DNA of 64,000 nucleotides, from positions 21,619-85,618 of the forward strand of contig DXZU01000001.1 of assembly GCA_019419525.1 (NCBI GenBank), given 5' to 3'. The DNA is from Collinsella sp. Its GTDB lineage: Bacteria; Actinomycetota; Coriobacteriia; Coriobacteriales; Coriobacteriaceae. The translations under genes and the position numbers were made by a program. This document shows, in pieces, positions 48,171 to 57,409 of the stretch (positions within the stretch are counted from its first letter, which is position 1; every line of letters begins with the position of its first letter). The notes below the pieces were generated by a model. That model worked only from the letters and a program-made list of their open reading frames with translations. It was not told where the DNA came from and did not search any database.

Positions 48171-50240
48171 ATGTCTTCCCAGTTGACGGTTGTTGTCGCC
48201 GGTATCGTGCTGGTCGTGGCCATTGTGGTCGCGCTGGTCATCATGCGCCGCGGCGACTCCCGCTTTACCTACGACACGCAGCACGGAACGGCCCCGCGCG
48301 CCACCGAGGGCGAGGGCAATACCGCGGTGACCGCCTTTAAGGGCCGCTTTTCCATCCTCACCACGGGTGTGGGCGCGATGTTTGCGGCGCTCGCCGTCAA
48401 GCTGTGGGGCATGCAGATGGTCTCGTCGGACTATTACGAGAAGCAGGCCAATAGTAATCAGACTCGCACCGTTACCACTCCTGCTGTGCGCGGCCGCATC
48501 CTCGACCGCAATGGCGTGGCGCTTGTCCAGAACCGTCCCTCACTTGCTGTCGTGGCCTACCGCGACCTTGCCGAGGATGAGGTCCTGGTTCGCCATCTTG
48601 CCAACGTGCTTGGAATGCCTTACGTGGCGGTCCTTCGCAATATTCAGGACAATACAGAGGGCGCTCAGAGCCTGCATACCATCGCGACGGACGTCCGTCG
48701 CTCCACGGTTGCCTATATCAAGGAACACGCCGGCGAGTTCCCGGGCGTCAAGATTGCCGAGCGTACCGAGCGCCAGTATCCATACGGCGAGACGGCATGC
48801 CATATCTTGGGCTATACCGGCACCATTACCTCCGAGCAGCTCGAGGCCCAGAATAAGAAAACCTCTGGCGATGATGATGCTTCTGCTGGCAAGATTACGT
48901 ACCAGTCGGGCGATATCGTGGGCCAGGCGGGCGTTGAGAGCTACTACGAAAACCTGCTGCAGGGTATTCGTGGCGAGCAGACCGTCAAGGTCGATGCCTC
49001 GGGCAATGTGACCGGTCAGGCCGGCGCCGTGCCCGCGAAGGCCGGCTCCGACATTAAGCTCACGCTCGACCTTAAGATCCAACAGGCCTGTGAGACGGCG
49101 CTGGCGAGCGCTATCGAGCTTGCCAAGACCACTGGCTACAGCAATGCCGGCAACGGCGCTGTGGTGTGTCTCGATCCCAACAATGGCGAGATCCTGGGCA
49201 TGGCGAGCCAGCCCAAGTTCGATCCGTCCGTCTTTATCGGCGGCGTCTCAAATGACGTGTGGACCGAGCTCAATGATGACAAGGGTTCGCACCCGCTGCT
49301 CAACCGCGCCATTAGCGGACAGTACATGTCGGCCTCGACCATCAAGCCGCTCTCGGCACTGGCCGGTCTTGAGTTTGGAACCTACACTTCAACGCAGACA
49401 ACCAACTGCACGGGTTATTGGACGGGTCTGGGCAAGGCTTGGGGCAAGCGCTGCTGGCTGACGTCTGGCCACGGCACCATGACGCTGCAGTCGGGTATCG
49501 CCAACTCGTGCGACCCCGTCTTCTACGACATGGGTAAGGCGTTCTTTTATGACGAGCAACATCCCGAGGGCCTGCAGGAGGTCTTTCGTCGCTGGGGCCT
49601 AGGCAAGACCTGCGGTATCGATCTGCCGAGTGAGGGCGCGGGTCGTATTCCCGATGCCGAGTGGAAAGAGTCGTACTTCACCGACGCCTCTGCCGAGGAC
49701 CGCAAGTGGAATGCCGGCGATATGACCAACATTGCTATCGGCCAGGGCGACATCCTGGTGACGCCCCTGCAGATGGCGTGCGCCTATATGGGTCTTGCCA
49801 ACGGCGGCAAACAGTACGTGCCTCACGTATTTTTGTCTGCCGTGTCGCGCGATGGCGACGGCGATGCCTATAAGTACAATGGCAAGGGCAAGAAGAAGCG
49901 CCTGGAGGCCAAGATCAACAGCGATTCGGATTTGGCTCTTGTTCGCAACGGCATGCACGACGTGATTTACACGGCATCGACGTCCCTGGCGGCGCACTTT
50001 GGCACCCTGACGCCGCAGGTATACGGCAAGTCGGGCACGGGCGAGAAAAGTGGCGAGGACGAATACGCGTGGTTCTGCGCCTATGCACCGGCCGATGATC
50101 CCAAGTATGTCATCGCTACCGTCCTGGAGCAGGGCGGCGGTGGCTCAGATACCGCGATGCATGTCGTGCGCGACGTGCTCGGCGTGATTTTTGACGAGCC
50201 CGATACCTCTTCGGCCTCGGGCGATTCTTCGGTTCGATAG
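48171..50240 (+). CDS. mrdA: Penicillin-binding protein 2 (elongation transpeptidase)
   Basis: 689 residues. The pedestal domain starts near TPAVRGRILDRNGVALVQNR. The transpeptidase has active-site SASTIKP (Ser 389, Lys 392), SGIANSCDPVFYDMG (SxN/SxD motif region) and GKSGTGEKSG (KSG motif). It cross-links peptidoglycan along the cylinder with RodA. Two hydrophobic segments lie before the pedestal (about 5-25 and 62-84) where one is usual. The basic MRRG after the first suggests that the N-terminus is outside. Confidence 0.95.
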   Translation: MSSQLTVVVAGIVLVVAIVVALVIMRRGDSRFTYDTQHGTAPRATEGEGNTAVTAFKGRFSILTTGVGAMFAALAVKLWGMQMVSSDYYEKQANSNQTRTVTTPAVRGRILDRNGVALVQNRPSLAVVAYRDLAEDEVLVRHLANVLGMPYVAVLRNIQDNTEGAQSLHTIATDVRRSTVAYIKEHAGEFPGVKIAERTERQYPYGETACHILGYTGTITSEQLEAQNKKTSGDDDASAGKITYQSGDIVGQAGVESYYENLLQGIRGEQTVKVDASGNVTGQAGAVPAKAGSDIKLTLDLKIQQACETALASAIELAKTTGYSNAGNGAVVCLDPNNGEILGMASQPKFDPSVFIGGVSNDVWTELNDDKGSHPLLNRAISGQYMSASTIKPLSALAGLEFGTYTSTQTTNCTGYWTGLGKAWGKRCWLTSGHGTMTLQSGIANSCDPVFYDMGKAFFYDEQHPEGLQEVFRRWGLGKTCGIDLPSEGAGRIPDAEWKESYFTDASAEDRKWNAGDMTNIAIGQGDILVTPLQMACAYMGLANGGKQYVPHVFLSAVSRDGDGDAYKYNGKGKKKRLEAKINSDSDLALVRNGMHDVIYTASTSLAAHFGTLTPQVYGKSGTGEKSGEDEYAWFCAYAPADDPKYVIATVLEQGGGGSDTAMHVVRDVLGVIFDEPDTSSASGDSSVR

Positions 50241-50249
50241 GAGGTTGCG

Positions 50250-51476
50250 ATGGATTTTTCTCCGGCGGATCTGTTCCGTTCAACCAAGACCGGCTCTCGC
50301 AGCAGCCTGGACCGCGTCAACAAGCAACTTTCGGCCTCGCGCGGCACGTTTCGCCAAAAGGTGCATATCGGTGTGCTCGTGGCTACTGTGGCGCTCGTCG
50401 CCTACGGTGCCATCATTATCTGGTCGGCTTCGCAGTTTAAGGCCGATGCATCGTTTTCACGCCATCTTCTGGGAATTGGCATCGGGGCGGTGCTGGCGGT
50501 GCTGGTCTGGCGTACCGACCTGCGCGGTATTTCCAATTTCTCGACGGCGTTGCTCGTCATCGACCTGATCGTGATCTTCTCGCCCAAGATTCCGGGTCTG
50601 TCCTATACGGGCGGTCTGGGCATGACGGGCTGGATCAAGATTCCCGGTATCGGCTTGACGTTCCAGCCGGTTGAGCTTGCCAAGCTCATCACCATCTTCT
50701 TTATTGCTACGCTTGGTTCGCAGTATAACGGTCGCATCGATACCGTTCGCGACTACGTCAAGCTCTGCGGCATGCTGTCCATTCCGTTTTTGGCCGTCGT
50801 TGCCATGGGTGACCTGGGCTCGGGCCTGGTCGTGCTGGTTTCGGGCGCCATCGTCATCTGCATGAGCGGTGCACGCCGCGAATGGGTGCTGTCGACCCTG
50901 GCCCTGCTCGTGGGCCTGGTGGCCCTCGTCCTGGCGCTTGATTCGGTCTTTGATTCGTTGCTCGGCCACGATGTGCTCATCAAGCAGTATCAGATGAACC
51001 GTCTGACGGTCTTTATCGACCCCGATAATGCCGATTCGGACGATGCCTACAACCTGCAGCAGTCGCTTATCGCCGTTGGCTCGGGCGGCTTCTTTGGTAA
51101 GGGCCTGGGGCATGCGACGCAGTCGGCCGGCGGCTTTCTGCCTGAGTTCCACACCGACTTCGTCTTCGCCTTCCTGTCCGAGACCTTTGGCTTTTGCGGT
51201 TCCTTTTTGCTCCTGTGCCTCTACGTGCTGCTGATCTTTTCGACGATTCGCGTCGCCTTTAAGTGCGAGTCGCTGTTTTTGCGTCTTTCGTGTGTGGGCA
51301 TCGTTGGCATGTGGGCGTTCCAGACTTTCGAAAACATCGGCATGTGCATCGGCATGATGCCGATTACCGGTATTCCGCTACCGTTTATTAGCTTCGGTTC
51401 GTCTTCGATGATGATTCAGCTGCTGACGGTGGGTATCGTACAATCCATATGGCGGCATCGTTCGGGCGCCGCGTAA
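50250..51476 (+). CDS. rodA: Peptidoglycan glycosyltransferase RodA
   Basis: 408 residues, about ten membrane segments. GLTFQPVELAKLITIFF, GDLGSGLVVL, SGGFFGKGLG and LPEFHTDFVFAFLSETFGF are SEDS-family signatures, as is TGIPLPFISFGSSSM near the end. It polymerises lipid II in partnership with PBP2, encoded 9 bp upstream. Confidence 0.96.
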   Translation: MDFSPADLFRSTKTGSRSSLDRVNKQLSASRGTFRQKVHIGVLVATVALVAYGAIIIWSASQFKADASFSRHLLGIGIGAVLAVLVWRTDLRGISNFSTALLVIDLIVIFSPKIPGLSYTGGLGMTGWIKIPGIGLTFQPVELAKLITIFFIATLGSQYNGRIDTVRDYVKLCGMLSIPFLAVVAMGDLGSGLVVLVSGAIVICMSGARREWVLSTLALLVGLVALVLALDSVFDSLLGHDVLIKQYQMNRLTVFIDPDNADSDDAYNLQQSLIAVGSGGFFGKGLGHATQSAGGFLPEFHTDFVFAFLSETFGFCGSFLLLCLYVLLIFSTIRVAFKCESLFLRLSCVGIVGMWAFQTFENIGMCIGMMPITGIPLPFISFGSSSMMIQLLTVGIVQSIWRHRSGAA

Positions 51477-51494
51477 CCGCTGGAGGGGTTTGCT

Positions 51495-52424
51495 ATGAAA
51501 ATTCCCGTAGATAAGCTGACCCGCGCTTTTAAGATGGGCGCGTCCGTTAAGAAGGATTCCGATACGCCGGTGCGCGTCTCGGTCTATCTGGATTCGTCCG
51601 CCTCGCGCTTTCTGGCCGAGACGGTGCGTGACGCCTTTGTGCCGCAGACGACCTCGGGCATTGTGCGCGTCGAGCGTCTGGGGGAGGAGCGAATTGCTCC
51701 AAAGACCGATACCGATGTGGTGCTGGTGCTCTCGTGTGGTTCCGACCGCTTGGAGAGTGCCGTGCAGGAGCTCGTGATCGCCGGCGCGCCCGTGTGCGTG
51801 CTTGCCGAGTCTGCTGTGGAGGTGCCGTTTATCGAGGAGTCCACGCCCATGCTCGGCGTGGTAGCGGCAATCGATAAGACGTATCTGCTCGAGACGCTTG
51901 CCCGCTGGATTCTCGATCGCACCGACAAGGAAACGGCTTTTGCGGCGAACTTTGCCTTCATGCGCATCGCGGCGGCCAACCGTATCATCACCTCGTGCGC
52001 GCTCACCAATATGGCGACCGGTGCACTGGTGTTTTTGCCGGGCGCCGATTATCCCGTTATGGCGCTGGCGCAGGTGGGCATGCTCTTTGAGCTCGCTGCC
52101 GTCTTTGGACGCGGCATTAAACCCGAGCGTGGCTACGAGGTCGCGGGCGTGCTTGCCGGCGGTCTTGTGATTCGCGCGGTCACCCGCGCGCTCGTCAAGC
52201 AGACGCCGCATATTGGGTTTGCCGTCAAGGCGCTCACTGCTGCCGCGGGCACCTATGGCATGGGCCGTGCGCTCGTTTCGCTCTACGAGCGCGATGTCGA
52301 CTACAGCCGTGCCAATGAGGTGGTCACTGCCACGTTTTCCCGCGTTCGCGATCTTGTGACCACGGTCGCGGGCGCTACCCGTCCTATGGCGTCCTACCAG
52401 GACGCATCAGATCTCGCTGCTTAG
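51495..52424 (+). CDS. DUF697-like membrane-associated protein
   Basis: 309 residues. The N-terminal 130 residues have a Rossmann-like alternation with no P-loop (VRVSVYLDSSASRFLAETVRDA, TDVVLVLSCGSDRLES). The C-terminal half holds helical hydrophobic segments (LTNMATGALVFLPGADYPVM, ALAQVGMLFELAAVFGR) that resemble DUF697, a domain often fused to GTPases. Here the GTPase motifs are lacking. It lies in the mre/mrd run with an 18-bp gap. Role unknown. Confidence 0.6.
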   Translation: MKIPVDKLTRAFKMGASVKKDSDTPVRVSVYLDSSASRFLAETVRDAFVPQTTSGIVRVERLGEERIAPKTDTDVVLVLSCGSDRLESAVQELVIAGAPVCVLAESAVEVPFIEESTPMLGVVAAIDKTYLLETLARWILDRTDKETAFAANFAFMRIAAANRIITSCALTNMATGALVFLPGADYPVMALAQVGMLFELAAVFGRGIKPERGYEVAGVLAGGLVIRAVTRALVKQTPHIGFAVKALTAAAGTYGMGRALVSLYERDVDYSRANEVVTATFSRVRDLVTTVAGATRPMASYQDASDLAA

Positions 52425-52434
52425 GGGTTTTCCG

Positions 52435-54312
52435 TTGCGCGTTCCGTACCAAGATTGTTTTCATATAATTGAGCCGTTGCTCGCCAAGGTCGAGAAGCCG
52501 AGCCGCTATATCGATCACGAGTGGGGCACGCTTTCCAAGGCCGATGCCGACTACCGTTGCTGCCTGATCTACCCGGATGTGTACGAGGTTGGTCTGCCCA
52601 ACCAGGGCATCGCCATCCTCTACAACATCCTTAACCAGGCCGAGGGCATCTCCTGCGAGCGCGGCTATGTGCCGTGGCCCGATATGGGTGACGCCATGCG
52701 CGAGGCGGGCATTCCACTGCTGTCGCTCGAGGGTGCAGCGCCGGTCGCTTCGTTTGATATCGTCGGCCTGCATGTGCCGCACGAGATGGCGGTGACGAAC
52801 TTCCTCGAGGCTCTCGACCTCGCTGGCATTCCGCTGTTAGCGGCCGACCGAGGTGAAGACGACCCCATCATCATCGCCGGCGGCCCCTCGGTGTACAACC
52901 CCGAGCCGTACGCGGCCTTCTTCGATGCCATCCTCATCGGTGAGGGCGAGGAATCGCTGCTCGAGACCTGCCAGCTGCATCGCCGCCTGCGTGACGAAGG
53001 AGTCCCGCGCGCGCAGATTGTTGAGCAGCTTGCATCCATTGCCGGCAACTACGTGCCGTCACTCTATGAGGTTCGTCATGACGAGCCCTGCTCGCCGCAT
53101 GGCTACACCGTGCCACGTGAGGGCAAGGATGCGCCGACCGTGGTCTACAAGCGCGTCGTCGAGGATTTCGGCGCCACGAATCCGCTGTCGCAGTCGTGCG
53201 TGCCCTATGCGCAGCTGGTTCACGACCGCCTGTCTATCGAGATCCTGCGCGGCTGCGCCCGCGGCTGTCGTTTTTGCCAGGCCGGCATGACGTATCGCCC
53301 GGTGCGCGAGCGCTCGACCGACCAGATCGTCTCGTCGGTGATTCAGGGCCTGGAAAAGACTGGCTATGACGAGGTGTCGCTGACCTCGCTCTCCACGACC
53401 GACCACTCCTGCATTCGCGACGTGCTCGGCAGGCTCAACCGTCGCCTGGAGGATACGGGTATTCGCGTGTCTATTCCGTCGCAGCGCCTGGATTCGTTTG
53501 GCGTGGATATGGCCGAGTCGGTCGCCGGCGAAAAGAAGGGCGGACTGACGTTCGCGCCCGAGGCCGGCAGCCAGCGCATGCGCGACATCATTAACAAGAA
53601 CGTGACCGAGGAGGACCTGGACCGTGCGGCCAAGGCGGCCTTCGAGGCCGGTTGGAACCGCATGAAGCTCTACTTTATGATAGGCCTTCCCGGCGAGCGC
53701 GATGAGGACATCGTGGCCATCGCCAATCTGGCCGATCACGTGCTGGAGCTCGGTCGTTCCGTGGTGCCCAAGGCTCGTCGCGGCTCGATTTCGGTGTCGA
53801 TCTCGGTTTCGGTCTTTATCCCCAAGGCTGCCACGCCGTTCCAGTGGTGCCCGCAGCTCGACTACGACGACGTCAAGCGTCGCCAGAAGCTGCTTATCAC
53901 GAGCGTTCGCAACCGTGCCGTCCGCGTGCATTACCACGATGCCGAGACCTCGCTCATCGAGGCCGCGCTTTCCCGCGCCGGTCGTGACATGACGCCCGTC
54001 ATCATCGATGCTTGGCGCTCGGGCTCTCGCTTTGACGCCTGGGTAGAGCATTTCTCGCTCGATAACTGGAAGGAAGCTGCTGCCAAAAACGGCATCGACC
54101 TCAATGAGCTCGTGCACCTGCCCTACGAGTTGGACTGGCGCCTGCCGTGGGAGCACGTGAGCCCCGGCTGCACGCGCGGCTTCCTCGAGCGCGAGTACCG
54201 TCGCTCGCTCGAGGGCGTCACGACTCCCGACTGTACCCGCACGTCGTGCACCGGCTGCGGGATCTGCCCCACGCTCCACGCCAAGAATGTATTGATGGGT
54301 GATCGCGCATGA
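52435..54312 (+). CDS. B12-binding-domain radical SAM protein, TIGR03960 type
   Basis: 625 residues with a TTG start after AGGGG. The N-terminal cobalamin-binding-like domain (YPDVYEVGLPNQGIAILYNI, IIIAGGPSVYNPEPYAAFFD, LIGEGEES) is followed by the radical SAM domain with the 4Fe-4S motif CARGCRFC (Cys 274, 278, 281). GLTFAPEAGSQRMRDIINK is also present. A Cys-rich tail (CTRTSCTGCGICPTLHAKN) may hold another cluster. It overlaps the next gene by 4 bp. In many bacteria the two are one protein. The reaction is not established; a role in RNA or cofactor modification is usually supposed. Confidence 0.85.
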   Translation: MRVPYQDCFHIIEPLLAKVEKPSRYIDHEWGTLSKADADYRCCLIYPDVYEVGLPNQGIAILYNILNQAEGISCERGYVPWPDMGDAMREAGIPLLSLEGAAPVASFDIVGLHVPHEMAVTNFLEALDLAGIPLLAADRGEDDPIIIAGGPSVYNPEPYAAFFDAILIGEGEESLLETCQLHRRLRDEGVPRAQIVEQLASIAGNYVPSLYEVRHDEPCSPHGYTVPREGKDAPTVVYKRVVEDFGATNPLSQSCVPYAQLVHDRLSIEILRGCARGCRFCQAGMTYRPVRERSTDQIVSSVIQGLEKTGYDEVSLTSLSTTDHSCIRDVLGRLNRRLEDTGIRVSIPSQRLDSFGVDMAESVAGEKKGGLTFAPEAGSQRMRDIINKNVTEEDLDRAAKAAFEAGWNRMKLYFMIGLPGERDEDIVAIANLADHVLELGRSVVPKARRGSISVSISVSVFIPKAATPFQWCPQLDYDDVKRRQKLLITSVRNRAVRVHYHDAETSLIEAALSRAGRDMTPVIIDAWRSGSRFDAWVEHFSLDNWKEAAAKNGIDLNELVHLPYELDWRLPWEHVSPGCTRGFLEREYRRSLEGVTTPDCTRTSCTGCGICPTLHAKNVLMGDRA

Positions 54313-55121
54313 GTGAGCGCCTGACCGACAACCCCTCGCTCTTTAGACTTCGTGTTCGCTATGGCAAGCGCGATCGCCTTAAGTACCTGGGCCATCTCGA
54401 AGTAATCCATACCATTGAGCGCATCGTGCGCCGTGCGGGACTTCCCTATGCCGTCACGCAGGGCTTCTCTCCGCACATGCGCGTGGGCTTCTCTTCGGCG
54501 CTGCCGGTGGGTACGTCGTCGACCTGCGAGTGGTATGACCTGTTTATGACCGAGTTCGTGGCGCTCGACGAGGCGTTTGGGCGCCTGGCTGCGGCGTCTC
54601 CGGCCGATCTGGCGCCCATCGAGGCGGCGTACATCGACGTGCGCACGCCGGCGTTGACGGCGCAGCTCACGCGCCTGTCGTATCGCATCGACCTGCACTT
54701 GGATCCCGAGGCGCCCGTAAGCGCCGACGAGGTGCGTCGTGCGATCGACACGCTGCGCGCGGGCCACGGCATCGACTACGCGCGCGGCAAAAAGAGCAAG
54801 CGCTTGGATTTGGATCACACGCTCGTGGGCTATGAGCTCACGGCGGGGGAGCGCCCGGACCATTTGGTGCTCATGCTCGACACCCATGCCGACAACGAGG
54901 GCTCCATGCGTCCGGAAATTTTGCTTTCTGCTGCTGATGTTTTGTTGCAGGGCTTGACCCCGGGCGTGGATGCACCTATTGTTTCCACCGGTATGCAAGA
55001 CCTCGTGACCATCTGCTCCTACGATGTCGAGCGTCAGAATCAAGCATGCGAGGACGACGAGGGCCGACTCGTCAGCCCCATACCTGTGCGAACTTGTGGA
55101 TTTGCTCCACATACTCGTTGA
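54309..55121 (+). CDS. TIGR03936-family radical SAM-associated protein (DUF2344)
   Basis: 270 residues, ATGA overlap with the radical SAM gene. LRVRYGKRDRLKYLGHLEVI, RRAGLPYAVTQGFSPHMRVG and SSALPVGTSS are the family blocks. It probably acts with the upstream enzyme as the second half of a two-part protein. Its stop codon lies inside the -35 box of the rplU promoter. Confidence 0.85.
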   Translation: MSERLTDNPSLFRLRVRYGKRDRLKYLGHLEVIHTIERIVRRAGLPYAVTQGFSPHMRVGFSSALPVGTSSTCEWYDLFMTEFVALDEAFGRLAAASPADLAPIEAAYIDVRTPALTAQLTRLSYRIDLHLDPEAPVSADEVRRAIDTLRAGHGIDYARGKKSKRLDLDHTLVGYELTAGERPDHLVLMLDTHADNEGSMRPEILLSAADVLLQGLTPGVDAPIVSTGMQDLVTICSYDVERQNQACEDDEGRLVSPIPVRTCGFAPHTR

Positions 55122-55146
55122 CGGGGGTATTTTCGCCTGCTACTAT
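55118..55146 (+). promoter_or_regulatory. Promoter of rplU-rpmA
   Basis: TTGACG (55118-55123), 17-nt spacer, TACTAT (55141-55146), 42 bp before the rplU start. The -35 box overlaps the TGA of the preceding gene. Confidence 0.75.
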
Positions 55147-55188
55147 ATTCGGCTGTTGCACTAACTGATGCATGAAGGGCAAGTAAAC

Positions 55189-55563
55189 ATGTACGCAATC
55201 GTTAACACGGGCGGCAAGCAGTACAAGGTCGCCACCGACGATGTCATCACCGTCGAGAAGATCGAGGGCAATGAGGGCGACAAGGTCACCCTGCCGGTTA
55301 TCTTCCTCAACGATGGTAAGAAGATCGTCACCGATCCCGACAAGCTGGCCAAGGCCAAGGTTACCGCTCAGATCGTTGAGCAGTTCAAGGGCGAGAAGCA
55401 GCTGGTCTTCAAGTTCCACAAGCGCAAGCGCTATCGTCGTCTGAAGGGTCACCGTCAGCAGCTCACCAAGCTGAAGATCGTGAAGGTTCAGGCTACCTCC
55501 CGCGCCAAGAAGGCTGTCAAGGCAGAGGCTGAGGCTGTTGCCGAGGCTCCCGTCGCCGAGTAG
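55189..55563 (+). CDS. rplU: Ribosomal protein L21 (bL21)
   Basis: 124 residues from the ATG at 55189, the normal N-terminus MYAIVNTGGKQYKV. KFHKRKRYRRLKGHRQQLTKLKI is the rRNA-binding basic region. An Ala/Glu-rich tail of about 20 residues extends beyond the usual 103-residue core. It is paired with rpmA and obg, the standard order. Confidence 0.97.
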   Translation: MYAIVNTGGKQYKVATDDVITVEKIEGNEGDKVTLPVIFLNDGKKIVTDPDKLAKAKVTAQIVEQFKGEKQLVFKFHKRKRYRRLKGHRQQLTKLKIVKVQATSRAKKAVKAEAEAVAEAPVAE

Positions 55564-55596
55564 ATTACACTCGTAACGAAAGAGTAGGTATACACA

Positions 55597-55854
55597 ATGG
55601 CACACAAAAAAGGACTCGGTTCCTCCCGTAATGGCCGTGACTCCCGCGGTCAGCGCCTTGGCACGAAGCGCTATGCCGGCCAGACGGTAACCACGGGCAC
55701 GATTCTCGTCCGTCAGCACGGCACGCACATCCACCCGGGTGAGAACGTTGGCCGTGGTAAGGACGACACGCTGTTCGCGCTGGTCGACGGTACCGTTGAG
55801 TTCCACAAGGGTATCAAGCACAGGGTCAGCGTACGCCCGCTCGCGAACGCGTAA
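55597..55854 (+). CDS. rpmA: Ribosomal protein L27 (bL27)
   Basis: 85 residues; MAHKKGLGSSRNGRDSRGQR and RQHGTHIHPGENVGRGKDDT are diagnostic. The N-terminus begins directly with the mature AHKKG sequence, without the cleaved extension found in many Firmicutes. It sits near the peptidyl-transfer centre of the 50S subunit. Confidence 0.97.
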   Translation: MAHKKGLGSSRNGRDSRGQRLGTKRYAGQTVTTGTILVRQHGTHIHPGENVGRGKDDTLFALVDGTVEFHKGIKHRVSVRPLANA

Positions 55855-55879
55855 TTCACCCTTCATAGAGCACATATGT

Positions 55880-55923
55880 GGGAGGCACTTGAGTTTTAGG
55901 ATTCAAGGGTCTCCCTCTTTTTT
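55880..55923 (+). terminator. Terminator between rpmA and obg
   Basis: GGGAG (55880-55884) pairs with CTCCC (55911-55915), with further pairing inside (CTTGA with TCAAG), followed by TCTTTTTTG. obg starts 17 bp later, so its transcription depends on readthrough or a separate start. Confidence 0.7.
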
Positions 55924-55939
55924 GTAGGAGGCGATTCTG

Positions 55940-57406
55940 TTGTCACAGTTCACCGATATCAGCCGCATTAACGTGTGCGGCGGCGACGGCGGAGCCGGAT
56001 GCATGTCGTTTAGGCGCGAGGCATTTGTCCCCAAGGGCGGCCCCGATGGCGGCGACGGCGGTCGTGGCGGCAATGTCGTCATCCAGGCCGATGCTCAGCT
56101 GTCTTCGCTGATCGATTACCGCTTTAAGCATCACTTTCGCGCCGAGCGCGGCACGCACGGGCAGGGTGCCCGTCGTAACGGCAAGAGCGGCGAGGACCTG
56201 ATTCTCAAGGTCCCTATGGGTACCGTGGTGCGCGAGCTCGATCCCGAGACGCAGACCCCGATGTTTGAGATTGCCGACCTGGTGCACGACGGCGAGCGCG
56301 TCGTCGTGGCGCCCGGCGGTGCCGGCGGTCTGGGCAACACGCACTTTGTGACGTCGGTGCGTCGCGCTCCGGCCTTTGCCCAGTTGGGCGAACCGGCCGA
56401 GGAGCACTGGATCGAGCTCGAGATGAAGCTTATGGCCGATGCCGCGCTCGTGGGCTTTCCCTCCGTGGGTAAGTCATCGCTCATCGCGCGCATGAGTGCC
56501 GCCCGTCCCAAGATTGCTGACTACCCGTTTACCACGCTCGTGCCGAACCTCGGCATGGTGCGTGCCGGTGAATATTCTTACGTCGTTGCCGACGTCCCCG
56601 GTCTTATCGAAGGCGCGAGCGAGGGTAAGGGCCTGGGTCACCAGTTCCTGCGCCACATTGAGCGTACGGCCCTGATCATGCACGTCGTCGACATGACGGG
56701 TGGTTTTGAGGATCGCGACCCGGTCGAGGATTACCACATCATCAACCGCGAGCTCGAGCAGTATGGCGCCGAGCTTTCGGAGCGTCCGCAGATCGTCGTT
56801 GCCAACAAGTGCGATGCGCCGGGCACGGCCGACAAGATTGCCGACCTCAAGCGCGCAGCGCTCGACGACGGACATATGTTCTTTGCCGTGTCCGCCGTGA
56901 CGGGCGCCGGCCTCAACACGCTGATGCTTGCCGTGGGCGAGCAGGTGGCTAAGCTGCGCGCCGAGTTGGCTGTCTCGGATGAGCCGGTCGTTCTGCGCGA
57001 CGATGAGTGGGAGCGCCGTCGCCTGCAGCGTGAGAAGCGTTTCCGCATTGTTCAGGAAGAGCCCGGTGCCTTCCGCGTGGTCGGTCGTGCCATCGAGCGC
57101 ATGGTCATCCAGACCGACTGGGAAAACGAGGAAGCCGTCATTTACCTGCAGCATAAGTTTGCGCGCATGGGTGTCGACGACGCGCTCGAGAAGGCCGGTT
57201 GCCGCGCGGGCGATGAGGTCCGCATTTGCCAGCGCGCCTTTGACTTTGAGGGCGCCGAGGACTTCTCGGAGTACGAGGAGCTCGATGATGCTGGCGAGGA
57301 CGTTGCCGTTGAAGCCATTGACGTGGCCGATGCTGCGGATGAGGGAGTCGAGGTTGTCGATGCGGCGGATGCCGCGGGCGATGCCGAGACCTCGGAGGGC
57401 GAGTAA
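55940..57406 (+). CDS. obg: GTPase Obg
   Basis: 488 residues, TTG start after AGGAGG. It has a glycine-rich Obg fold (GGDGGAGCMSFRREAFVPKG, GPDGGDGGRGG). The GTPase motifs are GFPSVGKSS (G1), DVPGLIEGASEGKGLG (G3) and NKCD (G4). A C-terminal OCT domain (FRVVGRAIERMVIQTDWENE) is followed by an acidic Ala/Val/Asp tail of about 60 residues. It acts in 50S assembly and growth control. Confidence 0.96.
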   Translation: MSQFTDISRINVCGGDGGAGCMSFRREAFVPKGGPDGGDGGRGGNVVIQADAQLSSLIDYRFKHHFRAERGTHGQGARRNGKSGEDLILKVPMGTVVRELDPETQTPMFEIADLVHDGERVVVAPGGAGGLGNTHFVTSVRRAPAFAQLGEPAEEHWIELEMKLMADAALVGFPSVGKSSLIARMSAARPKIADYPFTTLVPNLGMVRAGEYSYVVADVPGLIEGASEGKGLGHQFLRHIERTALIMHVVDMTGGFEDRDPVEDYHIINRELEQYGAELSERPQIVVANKCDAPGTADKIADLKRAALDDGHMFFAVSAVTGAGLNTLMLAVGEQVAKLRAELAVSDEPVVLRDDEWERRRLQREKRFRIVQEEPGAFRVVGRAIERMVIQTDWENEEAVIYLQHKFARMGVDDALEKAGCRAGDEVRICQRAFDFEGAEDFSEYEELDDAGEDVAVEAIDVADAADEGVEVVDAADAAGDAETSEGE

Positions 57407-57409
57407 GCC

